A stretch of 64,000 nucleotides of DNA from Streptomyces vinaceus (GTDB lineage Bacteria; Actinomycetota; Actinomycetes; Streptomycetales; Streptomycetaceae), in assembly GCF_008704935.1 (NCBI RefSeq), contig NZ_CP023692.1, forward strand, positions 3,295,001 to 3,359,000, given 5' to 3'. The notes beneath the pieces were generated by a model. The model worked only from the letters and a program-made list of their open reading frames with translations, searched no databases and had not been told where the DNA came from. Of this stretch, positions 8,243-17,984 are shown one piece after another. The first letter of the stretch is position 1. Every line of letters begins with the position of its first letter. The position numbers were made by a program, and so were the translations under genes.

Positions 8243-9655
8243 GTGGCCGCGATGCAGCTGACTCGTACGCACCGGATACTCATCGGCGTCGTGGTCGCAG
8301 GAGCCGTGGTGATCGCGGGGATCGGTTTCGCCGGTTCGTACGCGGCGGTCCGCGCGCTCGCCCTGCAGAAGGGGTTCGGGAACTTCTCGCTGGTGTTCCC
8401 GATCGGCATCGACGCGGGCATCTGCGTACTGCTCGCCCTGGACCTCCTCCTGACGTGGATCCGTATCCCGTTCCCGCTGCTGCGCCAGACGGCGTGGCTG
8501 CTGACGGCGGCGACGATCGCGTTCAACGGCGCGGCGGCCTGGCCGGACCCGCTGGGCGTGGGCATGCACGCCGTGATCCCGATCCTGTTCGTGGTCACGG
8601 TGGAGGCGGCCCGGCACGCGGTGGGCCGGATCGCGGACATCACCGCGGACCGGCACATGGAGGGCGTGCGGATCACCCGCTGGCTGCTGTCGCCGGTGCC
8701 GACGTTCAAGCTGTGGCGCCGGATGAAGCTGTGGGAGCTGCGGTCGTACGAGCAGGCCGTCGGCATGGAGCAGGACCGGCTGATCTACCAGGCCCGTCTG
8801 CAGGCCCGGTACGGGCGGGCGTGGCGGCGCAAGGCCCCGGTCGAGGCGCTGATGCCGCTGCGGCTGGCCCGGATCGGCGTGCCGCTCGCGCAGACGGCTC
8901 CGGAGGGTCTGGCGGCGGCGGGCATCGACCCGATGCTGCTGCCTCCGGCGGCTGCGGGCGCTGCGGCCGCGGCCGCGGCGGCTCCCGCGGCTCCGGCCCT
9001 GGAGGCGGCGGCCGTGCAGGCGGCTGTGCAAGCGTCGGCCGTGCAGACGTCGGTGCAGGAGGCCGTGCAGGAGGCCGTGCAGGCGGGCCCCGACCCGCAG
9101 GCGGCGCGGCCCGCCACCACCGCCACCCCGGCCCCGGCCCCGGCTCCGGCTCCGGCCGCGGCGGTGGCGGTGCCCCCGGTGACGCACGCCCCGCCGCCCT
9201 TCGCGGTGGACCCGACGGCGATGCCCGCGGCGCACGACAGCGCCTGGTTCGCGGCGCCGCTGGCCCCGCAGGCGGCGTACGAGGGCGGCTACAACCCGCA
9301 GTACGTGGAGGGGCTGGAGCCGACCCCGGTCATGCCCCCGACCGGCCCGGACGAAGAGCAGGCCCTGGGGCAGGTCCAGGAGCAGCAGCTTCCGGCTCCC
9401 CGCCCCGAGATGCGGCCGGAGGCCGGTGAGCCCGTCTCCGACATCGACGAGGCGAAGTTCACGGAGGCGGCGTACGAGGTCTTCCGGACCTACATCGAGG
9501 AGAACGGCAAGCTCCCGAGCCCCGAGCAGGTGGACATATACCTCTCGGACCGCCACGGGATCAACCATCCGCTGGCGTTCAGGACGATCAGCCGGCTGAT
9601 GCCGGAGCTGAAGCAGCGCTACCAGCGCGATCTGGAGAACGAGCACATCTCCTAG
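8243..9655 (+). CDS. DUF2637 membrane protein with C-terminal wHTH-like domain
   Basis: 470 residues. About the first 130 residues hold four membrane helices of the DUF2637 type: ILIGVVVAGAVVIAGIGF, then FSLVFPIGIDAGICVLLALDLLL and two more. A cytoplasmic middle (WRRMKLWELRSYEQAV) is followed by a long Ala/Val/Gln/Pro low-complexity linker (about residues 235-320). The end is a compact domain (FTEAAYEVFRTYIEENGKLPSPEQVDIYL) resembling the small helical domain found in Streptomyces SpdB/DUF2637 proteins. The GTG is preceded by GGGGAGGGG. Such proteins are conserved in streptomycetes. Some are plasmid spread proteins, but this chromosomal copy has no plasmid genes nearby. Confidence 0.85.
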   Translation: MAAMQLTRTHRILIGVVVAGAVVIAGIGFAGSYAAVRALALQKGFGNFSLVFPIGIDAGICVLLALDLLLTWIRIPFPLLRQTAWLLTAATIAFNGAAAWPDPLGVGMHAVIPILFVVTVEAARHAVGRIADITADRHMEGVRITRWLLSPVPTFKLWRRMKLWELRSYEQAVGMEQDRLIYQARLQARYGRAWRRKAPVEALMPLRLARIGVPLAQTAPEGLAAAGIDPMLLPPAAAGAAAAAAAAPAAPALEAAAVQAAVQASAVQTSVQEAVQEAVQAGPDPQAARPATTATPAPAPAPAPAAAVAVPPVTHAPPPFAVDPTAMPAAHDSAWFAAPLAPQAAYEGGYNPQYVEGLEPTPVMPPTGPDEEQALGQVQEQQLPAPRPEMRPEAGEPVSDIDEAKFTEAAYEVFRTYIEENGKLPSPEQVDIYLSDRHGINHPLAFRTISRLMPELKQRYQRDLENEHIS

Positions 9656-9686
9656 CCGCCGCGGCGGCGGTACGCGCGGACGGCAT

Positions 9687-9726
9687 GCGCAAGGGCCCGC
9701 ACCCCGAGGGGTGCGGGCCCTTGCGC
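9687..9726. terminator. Bidirectional hairpin terminator between convergent genes
   Basis: A perfect 19-bp stem GCGCAAGGGCCCGCACCCC is followed by its complement with a two-base GA centre (9706-9707). It lies between the stop of the DUF2637 gene and the convergent lysS, so it can serve both. There is no long T-run, as is common in Streptomyces. Confidence 0.85.
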
Positions 9727-9742
9727 GTACTTGTCGGGCGGC

Positions 9743-11482
9743 TCAGACGGCCAGCAGCTTGCGCACCCGGTCCGCGCCGACGGCGAGGAGCAGCGTGGGC
9801 AGGCGCGGGCCGGTCTCCCGGGTCACGAGGAGGCGGTACAGCAGGGCGAAGAAGGTGCGCTGGGCGACCTTGAGCTCCGGGGTCGGCTTGGCGTCGGGCT
9901 CCAGGCCGGCCATCACCTTCGGCACGCCGTAGACGAGCGTGGTCAGCCCGTCGAGCGACCAGTGCGAGTCGAGCCCGTCCAGCAGCAGTCGCAGCGACTC
10001 GCGGCCCTCGTCGTCGAGGGAGGACAGCAGCTCGGTGTCGGCGTCCTCGCGCACGAGCGTGCGCTGGTCGGCCGGGACCTGGGTGGTGATCCAGTTCTCG
10101 GCGCGGTCCAGCCGCGGCCGTACCTCGTCCAGCGAGGTCAGCGGCTGCGAGGGGTCGAGGTCGGCCAGGATGCGCAGGGTCTGCTCGTCGTGCCCGGCGG
10201 TGATGTCCACGACCGACGCGAGCGTGCGGTAGGGCAGCGGGCGCGGGGTGCGCGGAAGCTCGTGCGAGGCGACGCGTACGGCACGGGTGTGCGCGGCGGC
10301 GTCGGCCGGCAGCACCGAGCCGTCGGCGACCTTGGCCTCCAGCTTGTCCCACTCGTCGTAGAGCCGCTGGATCTCCTGGTCGAAGGCGATCTTGAAGGAC
10401 TGGTTGGGCTTGCGGCGCGCGTACAGCCAGCGCAGCAGCTGCGGTTCCATGATCTTCAGCGCGTCGGCCGGGGTCGGGACCCCGCCCTTCGAAGAGGACA
10501 TCTTGGCCATGCCGCTGATGCCGACGAACGCGTACATCGGTCCGATCGGCTGCTCGCCGCCGAAGATGTGCACGATCTGGCCGCCGACCTGGAACGAGGA
10601 GCCGGGCGAGGAGTGGTCGACGCCCGAAGGCTCGAAGATGACGCCCTCGAAGGCCCAGCGCATCGGCCAGTCGACCTTCCAGACGAGCTTGCCGCGGTTG
10701 AACTCGCTGAGCTTGACCGTCTCGGTGAACTCGTCCTCGGTGCAGACGTACGTCATCTCGGTCGTCTCGTCGTCGTACGAGGTGACCTTGGTGAAGTCCT
10801 TGCCGCACTGACCGCAGTAGGGCTTGTACGGGAAGTAGCCGCTCTCGCCGGCGCTGCCGTCGTCCTCGGCGGCGGCGCCGGAGCCCTCGGCGGCCTCCAG
10901 CTCGGCCTCGTCGACCTGCTTCTGCTGGGGCTTCTTGCCGCCCGGCTTCTGCTTGGTGCGGTACTGGTCGAGGACGGCGTCGATGTCGCCGCGGTGCTTC
11001 ATCGCGAACAGGACCTGCTCGCGGTACGCGCCGGAGGTGTACTGCTCGGTCTGGCTGATCGGGTCGTACTCGACGCCCAGCTCGGCCAGGGCCTCGACCA
11101 TGGCGGCCTTGAAGTGCTCGGCCCAGGTCGCGTACGCCGAGCCGGCCGGGGCCGGGACGGAGGTCAGCGGCATGCCGATGTACTGGCCGTAGGTCTCGGG
11201 GTCGACGCCGGGGATGCCGGCCGGGACCTTCCGGTAGCGGTCGTAGTCGTCCCAGGACAGGACGTGGCGGACCTCGATGCCGCGGCGGCGGATCTCGTCC
11301 GCGACCAGGTGCGGGGTCATGACCTCGCGGAGGTTGCCCAGGTGGATCGGGCCGGAGGGGGAGAGTCCGGACGCGACGACGACGGCTTTGCCCGGGGCTC
11401 GGCGCTCCGCCTCGGCGATGACCTCGTCCGCGAAACGGGAGACCCAGTCGGTCTCGGTGCTGCTCTGGGCGCTCTGAGCCAC
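9743..11482 (-). CDS. lysS: Lysyl-tRNA synthetase, class I (LysRS1)
   Basis: 579 residues charging tRNA-Lys. This is the archaeal-type class I enzyme, which streptomycetes carry, rather than the class II LysRS. It shows the class I signatures HLGN in [11 protein letters not shown] (about 45-55) and KMSSSKGG (near 330). Zinc-binding cysteines lie in [13 protein letters not shown] Streptomyces-style Glu/Ala insertion follows a Lys/Gln stretch (GGKKPQQKQ). It is divergent from argS, and the shared 181-bp region must hold both promoters. Confidence 0.95.
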   Translation of the reverse strand: MAQSAQSSTETDWVSRFADEVIAEAERRAPGKAVVVASGLSPSGPIHLGNLREVMTPHLVADEIRRRGIEVRHVLSWDDYDRYRKVPAGIPGVDPETYGQYIGMPLTSVPAPAGSAYATWAEHFKAAMVEALAELGVEYDPISQTEQYTSGAYREQVLFAMKHRGDIDAVLDQYRTKQKPGGKKPQQKQVDEAELEAAEGSGAAAEDDGSAGESGYFPYKPYCGQCGKDFTKVTSYDDETTEMTYVCTEDEFTETVKLSEFNRGKLVWKVDWPMRWAFEGVIFEPSGVDHSSPGSSFQVGGQIVHIFGGEQPIGPMYAFVGISGMAKMSSSKGGVPTPADALKIMEPQLLRWLYARRKPNQSFKIAFDQEIQRLYDEWDKLEAKVADGSVLPADAAAHTRAVRVASHELPRTPRPLPYRTLASVVDITAGHDEQTLRILADLDPSQPLTSLDEVRPRLDRAENWITTQVPADQRTLVREDADTELLSSLDDEGRESLRLLLDGLDSHWSLDGLTTLVYGVPKVMAGLEPDAKPTPELKVAQRTFFALLYRLLVTRETGPRLPTLLLAVGADRVRKLLAV

Positions 11483-11663
11483 GACACGTCCTTCTATCTC
11501 GAATGCTGGCTTCTCGCCATTCTCCCAGACGGAAGCAGCCCCTCCGAGGTTGCCTGCGACGCCCCTTTATCCCGGGAAACGGGACGCCCCCGCGTGGGAT
11601 ACTCGGGGCTTGTCGGAACAACCAAGTGCAGCTTCAGGCACGACCTCACAGGAACGGCAGCTC

Positions 11664-13436
11664 ATGGCCTCGGTCCCTTCCCTCGCTTCCTCCGTCAACC
11701 AGCGCGTCGCGGACGCCCTTGCCTCGGCCCTGCCGGAGGCCGGTGGCGCGGACCCGCTGCTGCGACGAAGCGACCGGGCCGACTTCCAGGCCAACGGCAT
11801 CCTGGCGCTCGCGAAGAAGGCCAAGGCCAATCCGCGCGAGCTCGCGACGACCGTGGTCGGGTCCATCCCGACCGGTGACCTGATCGCGGACATCGAGGTC
11901 TCGGGCCCCGGCTTCCTCAACATCACCGTCGCCGACCGGGCGATCATGGAGACCCTCGCCGCCCGCGCCGGCGACGACCGCCTCGGTGTCCCGTACTCCG
12001 CGAACGCGGGCACGACGGTCATCGACTACGCGCAGCCGAACGTCGCGAAGGAGATGCACGTCGGCCACCTGCGGTCCGCCGTGATCGGCGCCGCGATGGT
12101 GGAGATCCTGGAGTTCACGGGCGAGAAGGTGGTCCGGCGCCACCACATCGGCGACTGGGGCACCCAGTTCGGCATGCTCATCCAGTACCTGCTGGAGCAC
12201 CCGCACGAGCTGGACCACAAGTCGGACGCGGAGGTCTCCGGCGAGGAGGCCATGTCCAACCTGAACCGCCTCTACAAGGCCTCGCGCGCGCTCTTCGACT
12301 CCGACGAGGAGTTCAAGACGCGGGCGCGGGCGCGGGTCGTCGACCTCCAGGCGGGCGACGAGCAGACCCTCGCCATGTGGCAGCGGTTCGTCGACGAGTC
12401 GAAGATCTACTTCTACTCCGTCTTCGACAAGCTGGACATGGACATCCAGGACCCGGACGTGGTCGGCGAGTCCGGCTACAACGACATGCTCGTCGAGACG
12501 TGCAAGCTGCTGGAGGACTCGGGCGTCGCCGTCCGCTCCAACGGCGCGCTGTGCGTGTTCTTCGACGAGTACAAGGGCCCGGACGGCAACCCGACCCCGC
12601 TGATCGTCCAGAAGTCGGACGGCGGCTTCGGCTACGCCGCGACCGACCTGTCGGCGATCCGGGACCGCGTGGGCAACCTGAAGGCGGACACCCTGCTCTA
12701 CGTGGTCGACGCCCGCCAGTCGCTCCACTTCAAGATGGTCTTCGAGACGGCCCGCCGCGCGGGCTGGCTGAACGACGAGGTCAAGGCCGTGCAGCTGGCC
12801 TTCGGCACGGTCCTCGGCAAGGACGGCAAGCCGTTCAAGACCCGCGAGGGCGAGACGGTCCGGCTGGTGGACCTCCTCGACGAGGCCGTGGACCGCGCGA
12901 CCGCCGTGGTCCGGGAGAAGGACAAGGAGCGTGGGTTCCTCAGCGAGCAGGAGATCGTCGAGAACGGCGTCCAGGTCGGCATCGGCGCGGTCAAGTACGC
13001 GGACCTCTCCACCTCCGCCGCGCGCGACTACAAGTTCGACCTGGACCAGATGGTCTCGCTGACCGGTGACACGTCCGTGTACATCCAGTACGCGTACGCC
13101 CGGCTCCGGTCCATCCTGCGCAACGCGGGCGACCGTTCCCCGGTCGCCCACCCGGAGCTGGAGCTGGCCCCGGCCGAGCGCGCGCTGGGCCTGCACCTGG
13201 ACCAGTTCGGCGAGGTCATCGCCGAGGCGGCCGCGGAGCACGCCCCGCACAAGGTGGCCGCGTACCTGTACCAGCTGTCCTCGCTGTGCACGACGTTCTA
13301 CACCGAGTGCCCGGTGGTGAAGCCGGAGCCGGAGCTCGTCGTCGGCGAGAACCGCCTGTTCCTGTGCGACCTGACCGCCCGGACGCTCACGAAGGGCATG
13401 TCCCTCCTGGGCATCCGCACCCCCGAGCGCCTCTGA
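11664..13436 (+). CDS. argS: Arginyl-tRNA synthetase
   Basis: 590 residues, class I. The N-terminal additional domain ([14 protein letters not shown]) is followed by the HIGH-type motif in [17 protein letters not shown]. The body [16 protein letters not shown] leads into the anticodon-binding domain, ending [11 protein letters not shown]. The ATG at 11664 has GGAACGGCAGC upstream; the open frame begins earlier at 11550 without similarity. It is divergent from lysS and followed by short direct repeats and a hairpin terminator. The lysS-argS pairing is a chromosomal landmark for Streptomyces. Confidence 0.96.
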   Translation: MASVPSLASSVNQRVADALASALPEAGGADPLLRRSDRADFQANGILALAKKAKANPRELATTVVGSIPTGDLIADIEVSGPGFLNITVADRAIMETLAARAGDDRLGVPYSANAGTTVIDYAQPNVAKEMHVGHLRSAVIGAAMVEILEFTGEKVVRRHHIGDWGTQFGMLIQYLLEHPHELDHKSDAEVSGEEAMSNLNRLYKASRALFDSDEEFKTRARARVVDLQAGDEQTLAMWQRFVDESKIYFYSVFDKLDMDIQDPDVVGESGYNDMLVETCKLLEDSGVAVRSNGALCVFFDEYKGPDGNPTPLIVQKSDGGFGYAATDLSAIRDRVGNLKADTLLYVVDARQSLHFKMVFETARRAGWLNDEVKAVQLAFGTVLGKDGKPFKTREGETVRLVDLLDEAVDRATAVVREKDKERGFLSEQEIVENGVQVGIGAVKYADLSTSAARDYKFDLDQMVSLTGDTSVYIQYAYARLRSILRNAGDRSPVAHPELELAPAERALGLHLDQFGEVIAEAAAEHAPHKVAAYLYQLSSLCTTFYTECPVVKPEPELVVGENRLFLCDLTARTLTKGMSLLGIRTPERL

Positions 13437-13440
13437 CCCC

Positions 13441-13485
13441 GTTCGCGGGGCTCCTGTTCGCGGGGCTCCTGTTCGCGGGGCTCCG
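13441..13485. repeat. Three perfect 15-bp tandem repeats after argS
   Basis: The unit GTTCGCGGGGCTCCT occurs at 13441, 13456 and 13471 (the last copy ends in G). It starts five bases after the argS stop codon. It carries no coding signal. Confidence 0.85.
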
Positions 13486-13490
13486 CTCCG

Positions 13491-13538
13491 CACGATCGGC
13501 CTTCCCGCCGTAGCGACGGCAGGGGGAGGCCGATCGTG
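13491..13538 (+). terminator. argS terminator hairpin
   Basis: The 12-bp stem CACGATCGGCCT pairs with AGGCCGATCGTG at 13527-13538. A smaller hairpin (GCCGTAGCGACGGC) lies in the loop. Placed 54 bases after the argS stop. Confidence 0.75.
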
Positions 13539-13592
13539 AACGGTCCACAGGGTGTGCACGGCTCATGGCCGGCGCGCGCCGCGCACGCGGGG

Positions 13593-13865
13593 TCAGTGGC
13601 TGATCGGGTAGGAGTGCCGGCCCGTCGCCTCGTCGATCTCTGAGTGGGCCTTCTGCAACATCTGGGACGCGAGATCCATCAGCGCGCGAGCGCCGGCGAT
13701 CTCTTCCCCGACCCGCAGCTGCTCCGGGTCGGAGGGGTGGCGCATGGCGTAGCCGTGCGCCCTCATCTCGGAGCCGTCACCGAGCCTGACCATGGCCGCC
13801 GCGCTGGTGCGGTGGCCTTCCTCGGTGAATTCGAGCTCCACGTGCCACCCGACGAGTGTGGGCAT
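13593..13865 (-). CDS. DUF1876 domain-containing protein
   Basis: 90 residues forming one small domain. WHVELEFTEEGHRTSAAAMVRLGDGSEMRAHG is typical of the DUF1876 family of small actinobacterial proteins, followed by PSDPEQLRVGEEIAGARALMDLA. Predicted cytoplasmic; it could bind a ligand as a dodecin-like strand-helix-strand fold, but no function is known. It is convergent with argS and faces the large repeat-rich intergenic block. Confidence 0.82.
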   Translation of the reverse strand: MPTLVGWHVELEFTEEGHRTSAAAMVRLGDGSEMRAHGYAMRHPSDPEQLRVGEEIAGARALMDLASQMLQKAHSEIDEATGRHSYPISH

Positions 13866-14015
13866 GGTGCATCACCTCCAGGGGTCACCCTGCCTCCAGG
13901 GTGCGCCCGGCCCGCCGGGAGCGCGAGCGGGGGCTTGGGGGGGCGGGAGCCCCGACTCGGGGTCGGGGAGGCTGGGCGGGGTGTTGGGGGCGGGACACGG
14001 CTGGCCGGGGTCGGG

Positions 14016-15150
14016 GAGGGTTCGGGGGCGTCCCGTCAGTCCACTGTCCTTCCGTGTCGGGTCGGTCCGTCAAGGGCGCTCACTTCGTTCGCGTCGCTTC
14101 GCGATGGCCTTCGGCCACCCTTGACCGACCGCCCCGCCCCGGAATGCCATAAGACTGCCGGGAAGCCCCCGAAGGAATGGCCGGGAGGTCAAGCGACGGA
14201 TGAAGGCCCCCTGAGATGCCGACCAGCACCTCCCGTTCAGCCACCCCCCATTTCCCCGCACCACCAGCCCGGCCAAGACGGGGGGCGCGGTCGATCGCTA
14301 CGCGCTTCTCACGTCTCAGCGACTGACGACCGCCTGTGGCCGGACATAGGCCGCCCAGACGGAGTCCGTGGATGGCCATGTCGGCGTCTGCGGCCTGTTC
14401 CTGGGTGAAGAGCGGGCCGGCCTTGGGTGCAGAAGGAGACCAGTGGGACGGACAAGAGGTCGAACGGGACGGATACGGGGTCGACCGGACGGTCAAGAGG
14501 CCCAGCGGGGTGGACAAGAGGCCCAGCGGGGCGGGCATGAGGCTGAACGGGACGGATGAGGGGCTCGGCGGGGCAGGCGAGCGGCCTGGCGGGGGCGGAA
14601 TGAGGCCCATGGGGGCGGACAAGCGCCCGGCAGGGGCGGAATGAGGCGGTGAGGGGGCGGAATGTGGCGGTGAGGGGGTGAGTCGGAGCCTGATGCCGGA
14701 CTTTCCAACCTCTCAGTCAGGCACGGCCCCTTGCAGGCCTCGATCGGCCACCAAAAGGGACAAACAACCCGCTGTCGCAGGCCGGGAGACATCCGGATCC
14801 GTCGTAGGCGGCTTATGTCCGGCCACAGACGGTCGTCGGACGCTGTGCCGAGAGGAGCGCGTAGCGATCTGGCGCGCCACCCCGCGCTACATGCGCATCT
14901 CATCGCTGCCGGGTGCAGGTCAGGGGCTGCCAGGGCGCGGGATCGGCGTCCCTGACGCGGGCATGTGCATGGCTGTCCCCCTGACCGTTCCTTCGGGGGC
15001 TTCCCGGCAGTCTTATGGCATTCCGGGGCGGGCCGGGCAGTCAAGGGTGGCCGAAGGCCATCGCGAAGCGACGCGAACGAAGTGAGCGCCCTTGACGGCC
15101 CGGACCGACACGGAAGGACAGTGGACTGCCGGGAAACCCCCGAACCCTCC
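14016..15150. repeat. Interrupted inverted repeat of about 1.1 kb (non-coding)
   Basis: The block 13866-15341 holds no gene I can support. Two outer arms, 14016-14180 and 14986-15150, are near-identical inverted copies. Both contain the phrase GAATGCCATAAGACTGCCGG and a segment rich in CGAAGCGACGCGAACGAAG. A second, more diverged pair lies inside (about 14290-14371 and 14795-14877), sharing CTGTGGCCGGACATA. All pairs are symmetric about the same point, near 14583, so this is one long imperfect palindrome that has decayed. Open frames across it are side effects of GC content. Confidence 0.85.
14451..14680. repeat. Eleven 21-bp tandem repeats at the centre of the palindrome
   Basis: Units begin at 14451, 14472 (20 bp), 14492, 14513, 14534, 14555, 14576, 14597, 14618, 14639 and 14660, with unit form GACAAGAGGCCCAGCGGGGC plus one base. 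The two copies at 14492 and 14513 are nearly identical and the outer ones are diverged. The strand is purine-rich. The period of seven codons makes a heptad-repeat reading frame, but no start signal or family supports translation. Confidence 0.85.
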
Positions 15151-15183
15151 ACAACCCCGCCCCACGGGGCCCCGCCCCCCATA

Positions 15184-15275
15184 CCGCCCCGCCGTCCCGA
15201 CCCCGGCCGTCGGGGAACCGCCCCCCACCCCGCCCCGCCGTCCCGACCCCGCTCGTCGGGGTACCGCCCCCACCC
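15184..15275. repeat. Two 46-bp tandem repeats
   Basis: Copies at 15184-15229 and 15230-15275 share CCGCCCCGCCGTCCCGACCC and a CCCCG...CGGGG hairpin. They lie just outside the right arm of the large inverted repeat and before the small membrane-protein gene. Confidence 0.8.
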
Positions 15276-15341
15276 CCGATACCTAGCGGCCTGAGTAGCC
15301 GCGCTCATGTGCGGGGCTCCGCGCGGCGGTTGACTGCCCGT

Positions 15342-15692
15342 ATGGATCAGGGCCACGACACCTCCCCCGACCGGTGCGCCTTCGTCGCGCCGCTGCTCTC
15401 CAGCCTGCTGACGCTGCCGATGGGGCTCCTCGCGTTCTTCTCCGTCGGGCTGTCTCCCATGGCCTGCGATTCCTGCGGGGACGCCGCGAGCGACCGGTTC
15501 GACGCCTCGTACGGGCTCGCCTTCCCCGTCTTCGTCACCGGCCTGCTGCTCGTCCTCGCCGTGCTGGTGGCCGGCTGGGCGCTGCCCTGGCAGCGGCGGA
15601 ACGCCGCCCGGCGGGTCGGGTTCGCGTTGCTCGCCCCCGCCGTCGTCGTCCTCGACTACGTCGTGTTCGCCTCCATCGTCGACTGGCCGTAG
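15342..15692 (+). CDS. Small integral membrane protein, unknown function
   Basis: 116 residues starting MDQGHDTSPDRC with three predicted membrane helices: LLSSLLTLPMGLLAFFSVGL, then YGLAFPVFVTGLLLVLAVLV and FALLAPAVVVLDYVVFASIV. A CDSCGDAASD loop with two cysteines lies between the first two helices. No family is recognised. It is followed by a decayed gene that also encoded membrane segments, so the two may be remnants of a former locus. The ATG at 15342 is preceded by no clear RBS; an upstream GTG at 15309 is possible but less likely. Confidence 0.6.
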   Translation: MDQGHDTSPDRCAFVAPLLSSLLTLPMGLLAFFSVGLSPMACDSCGDAASDRFDASYGLAFPVFVTGLLLVLAVLVAGWALPWQRRNAARRVGFALLAPAVVVLDYVVFASIVDWP

Positions 15693-15714
15693 GGCGCGCC
15701 GGGAGGCCCAGCGG

Positions 15715-16005
15715 CTCGTTCGAGGCGACACTCTCCGACCGGGGGCCCGGAAGGTCGTCGAAGGTCGTCGTGGGCTTCGGTGATCCCGGGCCGGTGCTCG
15801 CGCGGCTGGAGCCCGGGGACCAGGTGACCGCCGGCCATGCCACCTTCGCCCGTCTGGGTGGCGGCCGCGGCCCTCGGGGCCGGTTTCGCGATCGCGCTGG
15901 CGGCCGGGCTCGGCGGGCGGCAGCCGTGGCCTGGCGCTCCCTCGGGCTGCCGTTCGCGGCGTACGCCGCGGTCCGGCTCCACCGGTACCGGCTGCGGCAG
16001 TTGGT
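15715..16005 (+). pseudogene. Decayed membrane-protein gene (frameshifted)
   Basis: Between 15693 and 16219 there is no intact gene, but coding-like fragments occur in two frames. SSKVVVGFGDPGPVLARLEPGDQVT (here split) reads in one frame from about 15758. A hydrophobic helix WVAAAALGAGFAIALAAGLG reads in another frame from about 15849. Then WRSLGLPFAAYAAVRLHRYR reads back in the first frame from about 15928. This pattern (an extracellular loop with GDxV, then a membrane helix) looks like a Streptomyces membrane protein broken by at least two frameshifts. The family is not certain and no start codon survives. Confidence 0.4.
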
Positions 16006-16219
16006 CCCCATGGGGCGGAGTGACAGATTCCTCTCCCGCTCCGTGATCCCGCGCCCCGCCCCCGCCTACGCTGCCCGGCATGGGTGGGGACAGGAAACCG
16101 GGATGGTGGCGGCTGTGGTCACGGATCTGGCGGTCCGGGCCCCCCGCCGGGTCCGCGCGCGTCTGGCCGCTGCGCTGACCCGGCGGGGGTTCCCCACGCG
16201 GAACCGCCCCGTGCCTCGC

Positions 16220-17758
16220 TCAGTCGATGCCCTGCGCGAAGCGGAAGAAGCGGTTCGGGTCGTAGGCGCGCTTGACCGACCGCAGCCGCGTGTAGTTCCG
16301 CCCGTAGTAGGCCTCGCGCCAGTTGGTCAGCGCCGGGTCCATGTAGTTCTGGTACGACTGGTGCAGCGAGGCCGTGTACGGCTCCACCGTGTTGAAGCCC
16401 CTGTCGACCCAGGCCTGGCCCCGGTCCTTGTCCTCCTGCGTGAGGTTCGGGCTGGTCAGGCCCACCGAGTAGCCGGCGTTGAAGAGCGAGTCGCGGTGCA
16501 CGAAGGCGGTGGCCGTCGGGGCGACGTCGTTGACCTTGCCCGCGTAGGCGAACAGGCCCAGGAAGCGGAACTGGCCCGGGCGGAAGTCGGCCGTGAAGGC
16601 CGCCAGGGCCGCCTCGGCGTCGGCGCGGGTCCAGCCGCGGGCGAAGAAGTTGTTGCGGCCCAGCGAGTAGTTGTCGCGGGTCAGCTGTGCCTCGGGCGAG
16701 TACCCGATCCGGTGGCACTGGTCGACGGTCTTCGTCCCGCAGCCGAAGACGTTCATCATCGCCTCGCGGTACGGCGCTTCGACGACCGTACGGGAGGTGG
16801 TGGGCCGGCCGACGGCCGCGACGAGCTGGTCGAGGACCCGGTCGGCGTCGGCCTGCGGGCCGGCGTAGCCGCCGGTGAGGACGACGTACGGCTCGGTGCC
16901 CTGCGGGGCGTCGGTGGAGAGCAGGAACAGCAGCTCCGCGGAGAGCTCCCGGGGCGCGGTCGCGATCCAGTCCTGCCAGGCCAGGATCACCTGGACGGCG
17001 TCCGACCAGGCGAAGTTGAGGTTGTACGTGGTGAGCGAGGGGATCTGGACCGGCTGCACCTCAAGGTCGGTCACGACGCCGAAGTTGCCGCCGCCACCGC
17101 CGCGCAGGGCCCAGTACAGGTCCGGGTTCTCGTTCTCCGAGGCGCGCACCGTACGGCCGTTGGCCAGGACGACGCGGGCCGAGACCAGCCGGTCGGCGCC
17201 CATGCCGAACTTGCGGGTGGCGTAGCCGAGGCCGCCGCCCTGGAGCCAGCCGCCGACCGCGACGGTGGGACAGGTACCGGCCGCGACCTGGATGCCGTAC
17301 GGGGCGAGGGAGTTGAGGACGTCGACGCCCTGGCTGCCCGGGCCCAGGTGGACGGTGTCGCCGGGGCGGACGTGGTTGAGCTTGGAGACGTCGATGACCA
17401 GGCCCGGGGTGGTGGAGTAGCCGGCCTGGCTGTGGCCGCCGCTGCGCACCGCGGGGGCGAGGCCGTAGTCCTGGGCGAAGCGGATGCACGCGGCCACGTC
17501 GGCTTCGCTGGTGCAGTAGGCGATGGCCTGCGGGTGGATCGCGTCGAACTGGGCCAGCTGGAGCTGCTTGGCCGTCTCGTACGTGGCGTCGCCCGGCAGG
17601 ACGAGCCGGCCGGACAGGCGGCTCTGGAGGGTCTTCCACGGGGTGGCGCCGGCAGCCTGCGCCAGCATCAGGCCACCGGTTCCGGCGGTCAGTGCGGCGG
17701 CCGCCCCGACGCTGGCACCTGCGCGTATGAGCGAGCGTCTGCTGAGCACGTGAACCAC
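16220..17758 (-). CDS. Tat-exported FAD-linked oxidase, berberine-bridge-enzyme type
   Basis: 512 residues. A twin-arginine signal (SRRSLIRAGASVGAAAALTAG) leads into an FAD_binding_4 domain with AVRSGGHSQAGYS. Its histidine is the usual 8-alpha FAD attachment site. GTCPTVAVGG holds the cysteine that gives bicovalent flavin in this family. The C-terminal BBE motif is REAYYGRNYTRLRSVKRAYDPNRFF. Such enzymes oxidise sugars or tailor secondary metabolites outside the membrane. It ends the left border of the biosynthetic region and is divergent from the RibD-like genes, so involvement in the product is possible but unproven. An in-frame GTG at 17749 may be the true start. Confidence 0.9.
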   Translation of the reverse strand: MVHVLSRRSLIRAGASVGAAAALTAGTGGLMLAQAAGATPWKTLQSRLSGRLVLPGDATYETAKQLQLAQFDAIHPQAIAYCTSEADVAACIRFAQDYGLAPAVRSGGHSQAGYSTTPGLVIDVSKLNHVRPGDTVHLGPGSQGVDVLNSLAPYGIQVAAGTCPTVAVGGWLQGGGLGYATRKFGMGADRLVSARVVLANGRTVRASENENPDLYWALRGGGGGNFGVVTDLEVQPVQIPSLTTYNLNFAWSDAVQVILAWQDWIATAPRELSAELLFLLSTDAPQGTEPYVVLTGGYAGPQADADRVLDQLVAAVGRPTTSRTVVEAPYREAMMNVFGCGTKTVDQCHRIGYSPEAQLTRDNYSLGRNNFFARGWTRADAEAALAAFTADFRPGQFRFLGLFAYAGKVNDVAPTATAFVHRDSLFNAGYSVGLTSPNLTQEDKDRGQAWVDRGFNTVEPYTASLHQSYQNYMDPALTNWREAYYGRNYTRLRSVKRAYDPNRFFRFAQGID

Positions 17759-17767
17759 ACTCCGTTC

Positions 17768-17786
17768 TGTCCTGGCATGCAGGACA
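17768..17786. promoter_or_regulatory. Inverted repeat in the promoter of the FAD-linked oxidase
   Basis: TGTCCTG-GCATG-CAGGACA is a perfect 7-bp inverted repeat with a five-base spacer, ten bases upstream of the oxidase start. It could be a repressor operator or part of the divergent promoter. Binding is inferred. Confidence 0.45.
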
Positions 17787-17984
17787 CAGCTTTCGGTCGA
17801 GTGCGTGCAGCCTCGGTCAGGAACGCACGGTTCCCGCCACGCCTATCCGGAATCCGTCAGTACCCGGCGGTGGCCGGGCGCCGAGCTGACGGAGTCGGCC
17901 CGCGGCCGGGAGGTCGGCCGGGGCGCACCGCCTACCGTGACGCCCCGACCGACGAGCCGGGGTGCAGGGAGGGGTGACGTCCGT

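Noticed and set aside
14451..14680. A gene encoding a heptad-repeat protein across the 21-bp tandem array
   Set aside because: All frames over the array are open only because of composition. There is no RBS, start or homology, and the array sits in the centre of a non-coding palindrome.
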